The notes under the pieces: generated by a model | Databases searched by the model: none | What the model was told of the DNA's origin: nothing | Seen by the model: the letters and a program-made list of their open reading frames with translations, nothing else | Shown: piece after piece, positions 9,036-18,543 of the stretch | Position numbering within the stretch: the stretch's first letter is position 1 | Layout: each line of letters opens with the position of its first letter | Assembly (NCBI RefSeq): GCF_007989605.1 | Contig: NZ_BJUL01000007.1 | Location: 1 to 64,000 of the forward strand | DNA length: 64,000 nucleotides | Direction: 5' to 3' | DNA from: Vreelandella venusta | GTDB taxonomy: Bacteria; Pseudomonadota; Gammaproteobacteria; Pseudomonadales; Halomonadaceae | Program-made: the position numbers and the translations under genes

Positions 9036-10160
9036 TCAATTACTGCTCTGCTGCCCCTGATCTTCGGCACTCGCTTCTTCGGTTTGCTCAGAATCATTTG
9101 AGTCAGCGCTGTCACTCTCGTCATCTGTCAAAGAAGGTACTTCATCATTCGCCGCATCGTTGACATGTAAACGCCCCTCCAACGAAGAAAGCTCGTCACG
9201 CCAATCGCTAAGCTGGGTTTCCAGGCGCGCCAGCTGCTCTTCACGGGCTTCAATATCACTTTCAACGTTAGCTACTTCTTCACGACCAATATCCAGCGCG
9301 ACCATAAGATCATCCATCTCGCTACGCACTTGGTCGAGGCTCTGTTGCTCTTCTTCACGCAGCTGGGTTAACGCGTCAACCTCGCTTTGTAACTCATCCC
9401 GCTCACTTGTAAGCGAGTCACGCTCGCTTTGTAAATTATCCAATTCACTTTGAACGGCTGCAACGTCTTCCTCAGTACCGGATAGTTGTTGGCTAGCTTC
9501 ACTAATCTTAGTTTCTAATCCCGACAACTCCTCTTGAGCGGCATTAAGCTCGTCAACCGCCGCCTGACGCTCTTGTTCAGCTTGCTGGCGTGCTGACTCT
9601 GCTTCTTGGCGAGCCTCTTCGGCACTTTGACGCGCTTCTTCTACTTCCTGGCGAGCAGACTCAGCTTGGTCACGTGCGCTTTCCACTTGATCGCGCTCTT
9701 CTTTTAGCGATTGCAGATCGGCTTCAGCGCTCTCGACCTGCTCGTTCAACGCATCAACCTCTTGCTGAAGTGCATCACGCTCAGCGACCAGTTCTTCAAG
9801 ACGCGATTGCACCGCATTTGTATCACGCTGAGCGGACTCTAAATCGCTTTGTGCCTGAGCCTGCTGCTCTTCCAGCGATGCCATCTCCTCGCGCATTGCA
9901 CTTAAATCGGTCTCAGCTTGCTCAACTTCCGCAATCCGCTGGCTAAGCTGATTATTCTCTTGCTCGACGCTAGCTAACTGACCTTCTAACGTTTCGACAC
10001 GCTCTTGGCGTGTGCCTGAATTAGACTGCGCCATAATTGCCCAAATAACAGCAATGGCGGCAATACCAGCAATACCTTTGACGCGGTTATCCTTAAAAAG
10101 CGTTTTCATGTCCGGCTTACTCGCTGACGCTTGATTATCCGAGTGGTTTGCTTCTGGCAT
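9036..10160 (-). CDS. membrane-anchored coiled-coil protein of unknown function
   Basis: The 374-residue protein has one transmembrane segment (residues about 31-47, IAGIAAIAVIWAIMAQ) after a short cytosolic head. Residues about 55-335 are an almost unbroken heptad coiled coil rich in Glu, Gln, Ser and Arg, including degenerate repeats of the type ESARQEVEEARQSAEEARQ around 165-200. The tail (345-374) is Ser/Asp/Glu-rich and probably disordered. It resembles structural or envelope-spanning spacers, but no family is recognised. It has its own terminator, and AGAGGG before the ATG. Confidence 0.75.
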   Translation of the reverse strand: MPEANHSDNQASASKPDMKTLFKDNRVKGIAGIAAIAVIWAIMAQSNSGTRQERVETLEGQLASVEQENNQLSQRIAEVEQAETDLSAMREEMASLEEQQAQAQSDLESAQRDTNAVQSRLEELVAERDALQQEVDALNEQVESAEADLQSLKEERDQVESARDQAESARQEVEEARQSAEEARQEAESARQQAEQERQAAVDELNAAQEELSGLETKISEASQQLSGTEEDVAAVQSELDNLQSERDSLTSERDELQSEVDALTQLREEEQQSLDQVRSEMDDLMVALDIGREEVANVESDIEAREEQLARLETQLSDWRDELSSLEGRLHVNDAANDEVPSLTDDESDSADSNDSEQTEEASAEDQGQQSSN

Positions 10161-10299
10161 ATTGCGTCCCTCTCTTCATTTATAGGCTACCGATATCAGC
10201 AGCGTTAATAGACATTTAGCACCTGACACTCTTTTACTAGCATACACATCTAGCAACATCTAGCCAGCGATCAACGTATGTGACTAACGGCCTATACAG

Positions 10300-11214
10300 T
10301 TACCCGCTTGTTGGCTTAGCCACATGCTTACTCTCCTTAAAGCCTATCGCATCCGCAGCGGCAAGCTCAAACCAAGAAAGCGAGCTATGTAGTGACACAA
10401 CACTGCCAATAATCAATAACGTAGGCGATGTAACCTCACCTTGGTAAAATGCCTCTGGCAGCTGTTGTAAACAACCAATATGGGTACATTGATGCTGTGT
10501 TGTGCCCTGCTCAATTAGCGCCAAAGGCGTGCTGGGCGTGAGTCCATGGTCCATTAATGCTTGGCAGATAGCCTCTAAGTTACTCAGCCCCATATAAAAC
10601 ACCAGGGTCTGGCCAGACTGGGCTAACGCTTGCCAGTCAAGCACGCCTTGTCCAGGTTGCAAATGTCCCGTAACAAAACGCACCGATTGCGCATGCTCTC
10701 GATGCGTCAACGGTATACCTGCATAGGCTGCACAGCCGGATGCCGCTGTAATCCCCGGAATAACTTCTACCGCCACGTTTTCAGCCACTAGCGCTTCAAG
10801 CTCTTCCCCGCCTCGGCCAAAAATGAAAGGATCTCCTCCCTTGAGACGCACAACTTGCTTACCTTGCTTGGCCCAAGCCACCAATGTTTGATTAATTTCA
10901 TTTTGCGGGACGCTGTGCAACGCCTTCGCCTTGCCAACGTAAAACCGCTCAGCCTGAGGCCCAATCAAGGCTAGCACTTCCTCACTGACGAGGCGGTCGT
11001 AAAGCACCACTTCTGCTACCTGAAGCCGCTTATAAGCCTTCAACGTCAATAGCTCTGGGTCACCTGGGCCAGCACCTACCAAACTTACCCAACCATCGCC
11101 ACCTTTTTGAGCGCTAGCCGAGTGGCCTGTTTTTATAGTGGCTGCCTTTACATCGCTCAAAGAAACACCCCGAGAATAAAAAATGATCTCGCCTATTAAA
11201 AAGCAATCAACCAT
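10300..11214 (-). CDS. cobA: uroporphyrinogen-III C-methyltransferase
   Basis: SUMT adds two SAM-derived methyl groups to uroporphyrinogen III, giving precorrin-2 for siroheme or cobalamin. Motifs are VSLVGAGPGDPELLTLKA (near residue 43), VLYDRLVSEEVL, VRLKGGDPFIFGRGGEE (near 122), IPGITAASGCAAYAGIPLTHR and the C-terminal SPTLLIIGSVV. This is the stand-alone methyltransferase, not the CysG fusion. The first about 40 residues are not part of the family core and the ATG has no clear ribosome site, so the true start may be downstream. No nitrite or cobalamin genes are adjacent. Confidence 0.9.
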   Translation of the reverse strand: MVDCFLIGEIIFYSRGVSLSDVKAATIKTGHSASAQKGGDGWVSLVGAGPGDPELLTLKAYKRLQVAEVVLYDRLVSEEVLALIGPQAERFYVGKAKALHSVPQNEINQTLVAWAKQGKQVVRLKGGDPFIFGRGGEELEALVAENVAVEVIPGITAASGCAAYAGIPLTHREHAQSVRFVTGHLQPGQGVLDWQALAQSGQTLVFYMGLSNLEAICQALMDHGLTPSTPLALIEQGTTQHQCTHIGCLQQLPEAFYQGEVTSPTLLIIGSVVSLHSSLSWFELAAADAIGFKESKHVAKPTSG

Positions 11215-11401
11215 CCCGTGTCGCGCCCAAATTACTAAGGGCGATGCGTAATACCCCCTTAAATTCCCTCAAGGAATATGCATAGAGCAATTAATTTCAA
11301 AAAAAGCGAGTATTGTCAGTCATAGCTTACATATTAGTAACGTTTTTAGGGCTAACCTTTACGATTAACTTTTATTTGGCATATGCTTTGGAGCTTCACG
11401 C

Positions 11402-12301
11402 ATGCTCGTGAATGATACAGCCCCAGTACCGCACAGTACTGATAGCCTGATATCCCAGATACCTGGGGTTATTTTTCAATTCTACCGATCACATTGCGGC
11501 CGTATGTACTTTCCCTATCTGGAAGGCGGGGGCGAGGCACTGGCGCACATCGACCGACAACAATTAGCGCATGACGCTGGTCAACTTATTGAACACTTAA
11601 CCGGTCACGATCATCCCAAAATAATGTCATCCATTGAACGATCTGCACGCTGGATGCTACCGCTTACGACTCGCTTTCGCCTGCCGTTTCCTAAAGGAAA
11701 GCCACACTGGATTGCGGTAAGTGCTAATCCCTCCCCAGCAGCCAATGGTATTCGCTGGAGCGGCATCATGATGGATATTACTGATCAAGTCGCTGAAGAG
11801 CAGCGACTAAGAAAACTCTGCGACACGGATCCTTTAACGGGATTGCCCAACCGTCGCAAACTTATGGTGAACCTAACGAATCTAGTGTCACTAAGCAGCA
11901 GGCACGGGACACCTCTTTCTATCATGATGGTAGACATAGATCATTTTAAACAGCTCAATGATCGCTGGGGGCACTTACAGGGCGATAGCGTACTTGAACA
12001 ACTTGCCTTACAAACTCAGCAACTCCTGCGCTGCGAAGATATGGTGGCAAGACTTGGCGGTGAAGAGTTTATGGTCGTGTTGCCGCTTACACCGCTGCAA
12101 CAATGCCATAAGCTCGCTGACCGTCTCCGACATGCCATCGCAAGCTACGATTTTGGAATCGGAGAAGGCCAAGTAACCGTGAGCATTGGCGTAGCGGAAT
12201 ATCGCTGTGGTGAGACTTTAGCCAACTTAATAGCGCGCGCTGACCAAGCGTTATACAGCGCAAAAGAGGTTGGTCGCGACTGTGTATGCCTTCTACCCTG
12301 A
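11402..12301 (+). CDS. diguanylate cyclase with N-terminal PAS-like domain
   Basis: The 299-residue soluble protein has a PAS-like sensor region (residues about 15-125, ending [20 protein letters not shown]) and a C-terminal GGDEF domain. The active-site motif is GGEEF and the inhibitory c-di-GMP I-site RCED lies exactly five residues before it, so the enzyme should be active and product-inhibited. [12 protein letters not shown] marks the domain start. It synthesises c-di-GMP, which controls motility and biofilm. GGAG precedes the ATG. The phhB gene begins 28 bases downstream, so read-through into the phenylalanine/tyrosine genes is likely. Confidence 0.9.
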   Translation: MLVNDTAPVPHSTDSLISQIPGVIFQFYRSHCGRMYFPYLEGGGEALAHIDRQQLAHDAGQLIEHLTGHDHPKIMSSIERSARWMLPLTTRFRLPFPKGKPHWIAVSANPSPAANGIRWSGIMMDITDQVAEEQRLRKLCDTDPLTGLPNRRKLMVNLTNLVSLSSRHGTPLSIMMVDIDHFKQLNDRWGHLQGDSVLEQLALQTQQLLRCEDMVARLGGEEFMVVLPLTPLQQCHKLADRLRHAIASYDFGIGEGQVTVSIGVAEYRCGETLANLIARADQALYSAKEVGRDCVCLLP

Positions 12302-12329
12302 TAAAGGTAATTTTAAAAGGAGGCAACCC

Positions 12330-12668
12330 ATGACAACGCTTGCTCAAACCACCTGCGAACCTTGCAGTGGCAATGCCATACCGCTCACTTATAGTGCATG
12401 CCAACCCCATCTAGCAGCGCTTTCAGAGTGGCAGATTGTTGAGCACGATGGCATCATGAAGCTGACGAGACAATTTACGTTTCGCAACTTTGCCGATGCC
12501 CTGGCATTTACCCAGCGCGTTGGCGATATAGCAGAGCAGGCTGGGCATCACCCTGTCATTGTTACTGAGTGGGGTAAAACCACCGTGACATGGTGGTCCC
12601 ATGCAATCAAGGGCCTGCATCTTAATGATTTCATTCTTGCCGCCAGAACCGACGAGGTAGCCGAATAA
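12330..12668 (+). CDS. phhB: pterin-4a-carbinolamine dehydratase
   Basis: PhhB dehydrates the 4a-carbinolamine left by phenylalanine hydroxylase, recycling the pterin cofactor. The 112-residue product starts at ATG 12330 behind AGGAGG; the in-frame ATG at 12270 lies inside the cyclase gene. Core motifs are [20 protein letters not shown] and [38 protein letters not shown], with the catalytic His pair. The stop is directly followed by the aminotransferase start. The usual partner phhA (phenylalanine hydroxylase) is absent here. Confidence 0.93.
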   Translation: MTTLAQTTCEPCSGNAIPLTYSACQPHLAALSEWQIVEHDGIMKLTRQFTFRNFADALAFTQRVGDIAEQAGHHPVIVTEWGKTTVTWWSHAIKGLHLNDFILAARTDEVAE

Positions 12669-13859
12669 ATGTTTGAGCAAATTGAGCGAGTCCCAGGAGA
12701 TGCCATTCTCGGGCTGATCGAAGCTTTCAAAAAAGACACCAATCCCCAGAAAGTCGATTTAGGGGTTGGCGTATATCGCGATGCACAAGGCAATACGCCA
12801 GTCATGCGCGCTGTCAAGGAAGCAGAAGCTCGCCTGCTCAAGAATGAAACCACCAAGACCTATATTGGTTCTCACGGTGCCCCTGCTTACGGTGATGCTG
12901 TGCTGCCTATGGTACTCGGTGCAGATTCTTCCGTATTAAAAGCCAACCGCGCGAGCGCCACCCAGTCTCCTGGTGGAACAGGCGCACTCCGCTTAGCTGC
13001 TGACTTTATTGCTCATCAGCTGCCTGGAAAAGGAATCTGGGTCAGCGATCCTACTTGGCCAAACCATCACGGCATTTTCACCGCCGCGGGTATCGAGCTT
13101 CATAAATACCCCTACGTTGATGCTGACAACCGCCTTGATTTCGCGGGTATGTTAGCAGCACTGAAAAAAATCCCCGAAGGCGACGTTGTGGTACTTCACG
13201 CCTGCTGCCACAACCCGACCGGCTTTGATCTGTCTAAAGATCAGTGGCATGAAGTAATGGCGGTACTGAGCGAGCGCAAACTACTGCCATTGGTTGACTT
13301 TGCTTACCAAGGCTTTGGGGAAGGACTGGACGAAGATGCCTATGGTGTTCGTCTGCTAGCTGAAAACCTTGATGAAGTTATCATCACCAGCTCCTGCTCA
13401 AAGAACTTTGGCATTTACTGCGAGCGTACTGGCTGCTTGATCCTGGTTGCAAAAGACGCCGAGCAGATGGAAAACGTGCGCTCTCAAGCAGCGATTGTTG
13501 CCCGTGAGAACTACTCTAACCCTCCCGCCCACGGCGGCGCGATCGTCAGCGAAATTCTCCACGACGCTGAGCTGTCTGCAATGTGGCGTGAAGAGCTGAC
13601 CGAAATGCGTGATCGCATCAATACGCTGCGTCGCGACTTCGTTGAAGCCCTTAAGCCCTACGGCCTTGCTGAAAAATATGCATGCGTTGCAGAACAGCGC
13701 GGCATGTTCTCTTATACCGGTTTAACTCCGGAACAAGTAGACCGCCTACGTGACGAGTTCGGTATTTACATGGTGCGTTCTGGCCGTGCCAACGTGGCAG
13801 GATTCTCACACGAGAATTTACCTTACCTCGCTAAGGCCATCGCTGCCGTTAACGAATAA
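12669..13859 (+). CDS. aromatic amino acid / aspartate aminotransferase (class I)
   Basis: This 396-residue PLP enzyme is of the AspC/TyrB/PhhC type, swapping amino groups between aromatic amino acids or aspartate and 2-oxoglutarate. Motifs include the N-terminal DAILGLIEAFKKDTNPQKVDLGVGVY, VVLHACCHNPTG (near residue 180), the PLP lysine in SSCSKNFGIYCERTG (near 245) and YTGLTPEQVDRLRDEFGIY near the end. It begins immediately after the phhB stop codon. Position next to phhB suggests the PhhC role in phenylalanine/tyrosine breakdown, but AspC-like use cannot be excluded. Confidence 0.93.
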   Translation: MFEQIERVPGDAILGLIEAFKKDTNPQKVDLGVGVYRDAQGNTPVMRAVKEAEARLLKNETTKTYIGSHGAPAYGDAVLPMVLGADSSVLKANRASATQSPGGTGALRLAADFIAHQLPGKGIWVSDPTWPNHHGIFTAAGIELHKYPYVDADNRLDFAGMLAALKKIPEGDVVVLHACCHNPTGFDLSKDQWHEVMAVLSERKLLPLVDFAYQGFGEGLDEDAYGVRLLAENLDEVIITSSCSKNFGIYCERTGCLILVAKDAEQMENVRSQAAIVARENYSNPPAHGGAIVSEILHDAELSAMWREELTEMRDRINTLRRDFVEALKPYGLAEKYACVAEQRGMFSYTGLTPEQVDRLRDEFGIYMVRSGRANVAGFSHENLPYLAKAIAAVNE

Positions 13860-13890
13860 CGCCCGTTAGTTGATCGCCTTCGCATCAACG

Positions 13891-13926
13891 ACAAAACGCC
13901 CAGGCAAATTGCCTGGGCGTTTTTGT
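13891..13926 (+). terminator. Rho-independent terminator of the phhB operon
   Basis: Near-perfect stem AAAACGCCCAGGCAA/TTGCCTGGGCGTTTT with a T5 tract, 31 bases past the aminotransferase stop. Confidence 0.92.
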
Positions 13927-14034
13927 CGATGAATTGAAGATAACTATCTGAACAGGCAAACGATTGTTATGTACAATTGCGTGCTTGCCGCCAGAGCCTG
14001 GGGCGCCCGTGCGGCGTCCGCTACAACGCAATGC

Positions 14035-14050
14035 TTGACCGATCAGTCAA
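14035..14050. promoter_or_regulatory. palindromic operator candidate upstream of purine permease gene
   Basis: The 16-bp TTGACCGATCAGTCAA is nearly self-complementary (7 of 8 half-site pairs) and lies 59 bases before the permease ATG. It resembles TetR-family sites; the RutR consensus TTGACCANNTGGTCAA matches at 11 of 14 defined positions. Function is inferred only. Confidence 0.35.
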
Positions 14051-14108
14051 ATTTTCGGCACACTCAGCATAGCCTTGTATACAACACACCATAACTAAGA
14101 GGCCTAAC

Positions 14109-15593
14109 ATGGCGGCTGTCGGCACTCACTATCCGTGGTACAAAAAAGAAGACACCGACGCGTTCTTCGCGCTGTTTCAAAACAATATTGCCAACTTTGT
14201 CATTATCGCAATTACCATGCTGGGCATGGGGTTTCCCACATCCATTGTGTATGGTCAGGTGTTGCCTGGTGCCGCAGTGGCAGTCATGGCAGGCAATTTT
14301 TATTACGCATGGAGTGCCGCTAGGCTCGCACGAAAAGAAAACCGCAGCGACGTCACCGCGCTCTCCTACGGTATCTCCACACCGGTCATGTTTGTGTTTC
14401 TATTCGGCGTATTGCTCCCCGCCAAGCAGCTAACCGGTGACGCGGAATTAGCCTGGAAAGTTGCCGTGGCCGCCTGCTTTATTAGTGGCGCAATAGAAGC
14501 CTTGATTAGCATCATTGGCCGCTGGGTGCAGTATCACCTCCCGCGGGCCGCCATGTTGGGTGCTGTTGCTGGCGTCGCACTCACCTTTATTGCCGGCGAG
14601 ATGCTATTTAAAACTCTGGAAATGCCTATCATTGGACTGCTAGTGCTCGGCATTATCATTGTTGGTCTTGTGGCCCGCGTCAGCATGCCGTTCAAGCTAC
14701 CGACATCACTGTTTGCCATTGTGGTCGGTACTGCGATGGCATATTTGATTGGCGATGCGGGCAGCGAACGCTTTAGCGATGCTTTTACCCATTTAGGGTT
14801 CTACCCCCTGCTGCCTAATTTGGCATGGTATGAAGGGCTAGGCTTGCTGTTTAGCGGCATGCTGGCCGTACTTACCGTTGTGCTGCCCATCACCCTCTAT
14901 AACGCTATTGAAACCATGAATAACGTTGAAGCGATGGAAGCGGCTGGCGATAAATACGATGTGCGTGAGTGCCAGGCAGTTGATGGAGCAGGCACGATGA
15001 TCGGCGCGCTATTTGGCGGCGTATTCCCAACAACTGTTTATATCGCCACGGTGGGCGCGAAGTGGATGGGCGCAGGGCGAGGCTACAGCATTTTAAACGG
15101 TGCCGTTTATGCCCTCGCCACTATGTTTGGCCTGATCGCTGCCTTAGCGGCCATTATTCCGGTCTCAGTAGTGGCCCCTATTTTGGTATTTGTCGGCATG
15201 TCGATGATAGCCACTGCGTTTCAAGCGAACGATACCCGCTATTATCCGGCCATTGCGCTGGCGATGCTGCCCTACTTTGCCAACTATGTAATGACACGCT
15301 TCAACCGCGGCGCCGGTGAGGTCGTCAGCGATATCTCCAGTGCCATTGTTGTCATGGGACAAGGTGCGATGTTTATGGCTATCTTCCTTGGGGCAATGAC
15401 AGTGTCGGTAATCGACCATCAGTTCCGCCGTGCAGCGGCATTTGCCGCTATTGCGGCTGGCTTCTCATTTGTAGGACTAATGCACGCACCAAAACTGGCC
15501 TTTAACGCGGCGCCTGAATTTGTCATGGGTTACTTGGGCATGGCATTACTGTTTATGTACTTCTCATTCCAGGAAGCCCCTAAGAAGCACTAA
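14109..15593 (+). CDS. NCS2-family purine permease (AzgA-like)
   Basis: The 494-residue inner-membrane protein has about 13 hydrophobic segments and belongs to the NCS2 nucleobase:proton symporters, AzgA-like branch. The start is preceded by AAGAGG. The fold's signature re-entrant segments appear as LSYGISTPVMFVF (near residue 83) and AGTMIGALFGGVFPTTVYIATVGAKWMGAGRGYS (near 295-328). Likely substrates are hypoxanthine, guanine or adenine, or uracil/xanthine; the exact one is not visible. It is monocistronic, and a palindrome upstream suggests regulation by a TetR-type repressor. Confidence 0.85.
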   Translation: MAAVGTHYPWYKKEDTDAFFALFQNNIANFVIIAITMLGMGFPTSIVYGQVLPGAAVAVMAGNFYYAWSAARLARKENRSDVTALSYGISTPVMFVFLFGVLLPAKQLTGDAELAWKVAVAACFISGAIEALISIIGRWVQYHLPRAAMLGAVAGVALTFIAGEMLFKTLEMPIIGLLVLGIIIVGLVARVSMPFKLPTSLFAIVVGTAMAYLIGDAGSERFSDAFTHLGFYPLLPNLAWYEGLGLLFSGMLAVLTVVLPITLYNAIETMNNVEAMEAAGDKYDVRECQAVDGAGTMIGALFGGVFPTTVYIATVGAKWMGAGRGYSILNGAVYALATMFGLIAALAAIIPVSVVAPILVFVGMSMIATAFQANDTRYYPAIALAMLPYFANYVMTRFNRGAGEVVSDISSAIVVMGQGAMFMAIFLGAMTVSVIDHQFRRAAAFAAIAAGFSFVGLMHAPKLAFNAAPEFVMGYLGMALLFMYFSFQEAPKKH

Positions 15594-15599
15594 ACGGCA

Positions 15600-16949
15600 T
15601 TACTTGCTGAATCCCGCCTGCCGATGCGGGCGGGATAAAATGCGCTTGAGCACTATCCAAGCAACAATACCTGCCAACACGTTACCCAATGCCGCGCCAG
15701 CGGCTAAGCCTGCCCATCCAAACAACTGCGCACCCAACCATAAACAAGGTAGATAGCAAATAAACAATCGTGCGCTTGAAAGCAGCATTGCTCTAAGTGG
15801 CCAGCCGAGCGCATTACCTGCCGACACCACCAGCATACACACGCCCAGCGCGGCATAACTCGGCAACAAAAAGCGAATGAGCAGCGCAAGCTCACTTTGC
15901 ACCTCTTGGTTTCCAGCTAACACCATAGCCACCCAAGGCGACGCCAGCGCCAGTAAAAGCCCCAAGCTAAGCTGCCATATTAACGCGACATTCACGGCCA
16001 AGCGCATTAGTTGCTGAATCTGCCCCCAGTCGCCCGCGCCATAGCAGCGCCCAAGCCATGGTGGTAGCGACATCGTCATCGCCAATATCACCATCAGCGA
16101 AACCGTTTCGAGGCGGCTGGCAAGCCCCCAGGCTGCCACCTGGGTATCGCCCAGGCTAGCAACAGCCGCAATCGCCAACATTGATGCCAGTGGCGGCATC
16201 AACTGACTAACCATCGCAGGAGCAGCGATACCGGTAAAAGGCCGCCACGAGCGTCTTGCTTCTTGCCAAAGTGCGGTATTCGTCGTCCACTTTTGATGCT
16301 TAAGCTTAATACTGCTAAATAACAGCCCAGCAAAAAATGCAATGGCGGTTGCCCAGGCCGCGCCCGCTAGCCCCCATCCTTGCCAAGAACCAATGCCAAA
16401 AATGAATAGCGGGTCCAACCCCAGGTTAATAAGGCTGCTGAGCACCATCATCTTACCTGGCAGCCGTGTATCGCCGTGGGCACGAAACACACTATAGATA
16501 AAATAGAGCAGCGCGCCTAACCAAGCTGAAAATAGCTGCGGCCCCCAGTAAGCGTGTATATAAACCAATGCGCTATCATCGGCACCTAGCAGCCTAAATA
16601 TAGGCACTTGAAGAAACCAAAACGCTACAACGAGCAGGCCAATCACGAGGCCACCGGCAATTAGCACAAGACTGCTTAACCGCTTCGCTCGAACGTCTTC
16701 TCCAGCGCCTAAGGCGCGCGAAATGAGCGCCGCAATCGCGATCCCCATTCCCACTTGAATGCCAATAATCAGAAATGACAAAGGAAAGGTAAACGACTGG
16801 GCGGCCAAGGGCGCTGTTCCCAAACGGGCAATAAAAGCACTATCTACAAGCTGGAAACCCAATAGCGCCAGTACACCAATGGCCATCGGCCACGTTTGGC
16901 GCCATAAGGTTATCGCCAGCTCACGTTGCTGCATAATGACCGCTGCCAA
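15600..16949 (-). CDS. MATE family efflux transporter (DinF-like)
   Basis: The 449-residue protein has twelve predicted transmembrane helices in two homologous halves, the MATE layout. Typical segments are WPMAIGVLALLGFQLVDSAFIARLGTAPLAAQSF (residues about 20-53) and the start of the second half near 250 (MVSQLMPPLASMLAIAAVASLGDTQVAAWGLASRLE). MATE pumps export cationic drugs or metabolites with Na+ or H+. It is convergent with the purine permease, only 6 bases away, with no terminator between. Confidence 0.88.
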   Translation of the reverse strand: MAAVIMQQRELAITLWRQTWPMAIGVLALLGFQLVDSAFIARLGTAPLAAQSFTFPLSFLIIGIQVGMGIAIAALISRALGAGEDVRAKRLSSLVLIAGGLVIGLLVVAFWFLQVPIFRLLGADDSALVYIHAYWGPQLFSAWLGALLYFIYSVFRAHGDTRLPGKMMVLSSLINLGLDPLFIFGIGSWQGWGLAGAAWATAIAFFAGLLFSSIKLKHQKWTTNTALWQEARRSWRPFTGIAAPAMVSQLMPPLASMLAIAAVASLGDTQVAAWGLASRLETVSLMVILAMTMSLPPWLGRCYGAGDWGQIQQLMRLAVNVALIWQLSLGLLLALASPWVAMVLAGNQEVQSELALLIRFLLPSYAALGVCMLVVSAGNALGWPLRAMLLSSARLFICYLPCLWLGAQLFGWAGLAAGAALGNVLAGIVAWIVLKRILSRPHRQAGFSK

Positions 16950-17049
16950 AGAGAAATCCTCAAAACAGAGTAGATAACGGTGAACGCTAACTAGTTAACA
17001 ATTCTAACAACCTACGAGGTGTAAGTTGTTTCTTGCAACTCCCAACGCA

Positions 17050-17085
17050 AAAGCGCCATCACCCAGACAAGGGTGATGGCGCTTT
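17050..17085 (-). terminator. Rho-independent terminator of yceI
   Basis: A 15-bp perfect stem AAAGCGCCATCACCC/GGGTGATGGCGCTTT with loop AGACAA lies 15 bases after the yceI stop; T-tract on the minus strand. Confidence 0.9.
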
Positions 17086-17099
17086 ATGCTCACACTCGT

Positions 17100-17684
17100 T
17101 TACTGACGAATGCCTTCAAACGTCACGTAAAGTTCCAGCTCATGCATCGCTTCAGGGAAGTCGCTCATATCAATACCGAAATCACTCAGTGTTAACATGG
17201 TGCTGCCTTCAAAGCCTGCACGATAATTGCCCCAGGGGTCATCACCTTCACCCATTAAGGTAACAGGCATTTCAATTTCCTGTGTCTCACCATGAAGCGT
17301 TAACTCACCGGTTACGACGCCTTCATTTTCACCCGTTGATTCAAAACCGGTTGAGGTGAAAGTTGCCGTAGGAAATTCGCTGGCATCAAGAAAATCGCTG
17401 CTCAAGAAGTGACGATCACGCTCTGCATGATTAGTGTTGAGGCTGTCCACCTGCACTTCCATTGCTACAGAAGAGGCTTCTAAATCCTCTGGGTCATAAG
17501 AAAACTGACCATCAAACTCTTCGAAAGTACCCAGAATATAGGAGAAGCCGAGGTGGCTTATTTTGAATTGAACAAAGGCGTGCTGACCTTCAGTATCAAT
17601 TTGATATTCTGCTGCTTGCGCTTGGCTGAACGTCGCTAGCGAAGCGGCGGCAATTGCAGTAGCAAAAGCGGTTTTCTTTAACAT
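17100..17684 (-). CDS. yceI: YceI family periplasmic lipid-binding protein
   Basis: The 194-residue product starts at ATG 17684 behind AAAGGAG (an upstream in-frame ATG at 17726 lacks one). A classical signal peptide (LKKTAFATAIAAASLATFSQAQA) precedes the mature AEYQIDTEGQHAFVQFKISHLG. The YceI domain is a lipocalin-like barrel that binds polyprenyl chains such as ubiquinone. Residues LTLHGETQEIEMPVTL and the C-terminal WGNYRAGFEGSTMLTLSDFG are family-typical. It follows the cytochrome b561 gene on the same strand, matching the yceJ-yceI pairing in E. coli. Confidence 0.93.
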   Translation of the reverse strand: MLKKTAFATAIAAASLATFSQAQAAEYQIDTEGQHAFVQFKISHLGFSYILGTFEEFDGQFSYDPEDLEASSVAMEVQVDSLNTNHAERDRHFLSSDFLDASEFPTATFTSTGFESTGENEGVVTGELTLHGETQEIEMPVTLMGEGDDPWGNYRAGFEGSTMLTLSDFGIDMSDFPEAMHELELYVTFEGIRQ

Positions 17685-17756
17685 CGTGGAAATCTCCTTT
17701 ATTTTCCTAATAAACACTACGAGCAAACTATCAGCGCAGTGGACAAAAAAATTCCA

Positions 17757-18311
17757 TTATTGCTTGCGGCCATGAGCAGGATTCACCATCCGTACGAGTG
17801 TCGAGTGGCGATCCCACCAATGATGCTTCAGAGCGGCGAGCGCGTGTCCTGCAGCCAATACCATAAGTACCACGGCACTGTACCAGTGCACATTGCCTGC
17901 CAGACTAGCTTGATCAGGAAGCCCGTGAAGCAGCGCTGGCACTTCAAACCAATCAAACACACTAATTCCACGCCCATTGGCGGTAGAGATTAAATAGCCA
18001 CTAACAAGCACTAACAATAACAGGACATACAACATTATGTGGCCAACATGGGCAGCTAGACGTTCAAAGCGGCTTCCCTCTGCATGAGGCGTTGGTTGAA
18101 TTAAGCGCCATATCAAGCGAGCAAAGGTAGCTATTAACAGCAAGATACCAATCGAGCGATGCACCCACGGCGCTTGGTTATACCATGTATCGTAATAGCC
18201 AAGATCTGTCATCCACCAGCCTAGAACAAACAATCCCACAATTGTTAATGCACTTAGCCAGTGAAGCGCAATACTAATAACTCCCCATCCACTCTGCGTG
18301 TTCCGCCACAT
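17757..18311 (-). CDS. cytochrome b561 family protein
   Basis: This 184-residue di-heme membrane protein has four transmembrane helices. Heme-ligand histidines are in SIALHWLSALTIV (helix 1), PWVHRSIGILLL (helix 2), GNVHWYSAVVLMVLAAGHALAALKHHW (helix 4). The start was set at ATG 18311 with GAGG 9 bases upstream, which gives the usual family length; the ORF could be extended 20 codons. The YceJ/CybB family oxidises quinol and moves electrons in the inner membrane. The next gene, yceI, encodes a likely periplasmic quinone-binding partner. Confidence 0.87.
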   Translation of the reverse strand: MWRNTQSGWGVISIALHWLSALTIVGLFVLGWWMTDLGYYDTWYNQAPWVHRSIGILLLIATFARLIWRLIQPTPHAEGSRFERLAAHVGHIMLYVLLLLVLVSGYLISTANGRGISVFDWFEVPALLHGLPDQASLAGNVHWYSAVVLMVLAAGHALAALKHHWWDRHSTLVRMVNPAHGRKQ

Positions 18312-18494
18312 CCTTGCTTTCCTCGTTATAAACAGCAACTTCATGCCTGCTGTACGCACGCTTCTATACAAAGCATACCGTCTTAATGATCAAAACACTG
18401 CTGAAAAAAGCAGAACACACCATTCGTAAAAACCGTTTGTTAACAGCATGCTTAAAATCGTCGTTAGGCAAATGCTGTCAGCGATGACCGCAAT

Positions 18495-18522
18495 AAAAAA
18501 CCGGCCACGAATGACCGGCTTA
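18495..18522 (-). terminator. Rho-independent terminator of metZ
   Basis: The minus-strand hairpin AGCCGGTC/GGCCGGTT (two G-U pairs, loop ATTCGT) followed by T6 lies about 20 bases past the metZ stop. Confidence 0.8.
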
Positions 18523-18543
18523 TCAAAACGCTAGTTGAATCGC

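Noticed and set aside
9160..9946. Plus-strand Ser/Leu-rich frames
   Set aside because: Antisense to the repetitive coiled-coil gene; the skewed composition is a by-product of its Glu/Ser/Gln codons.
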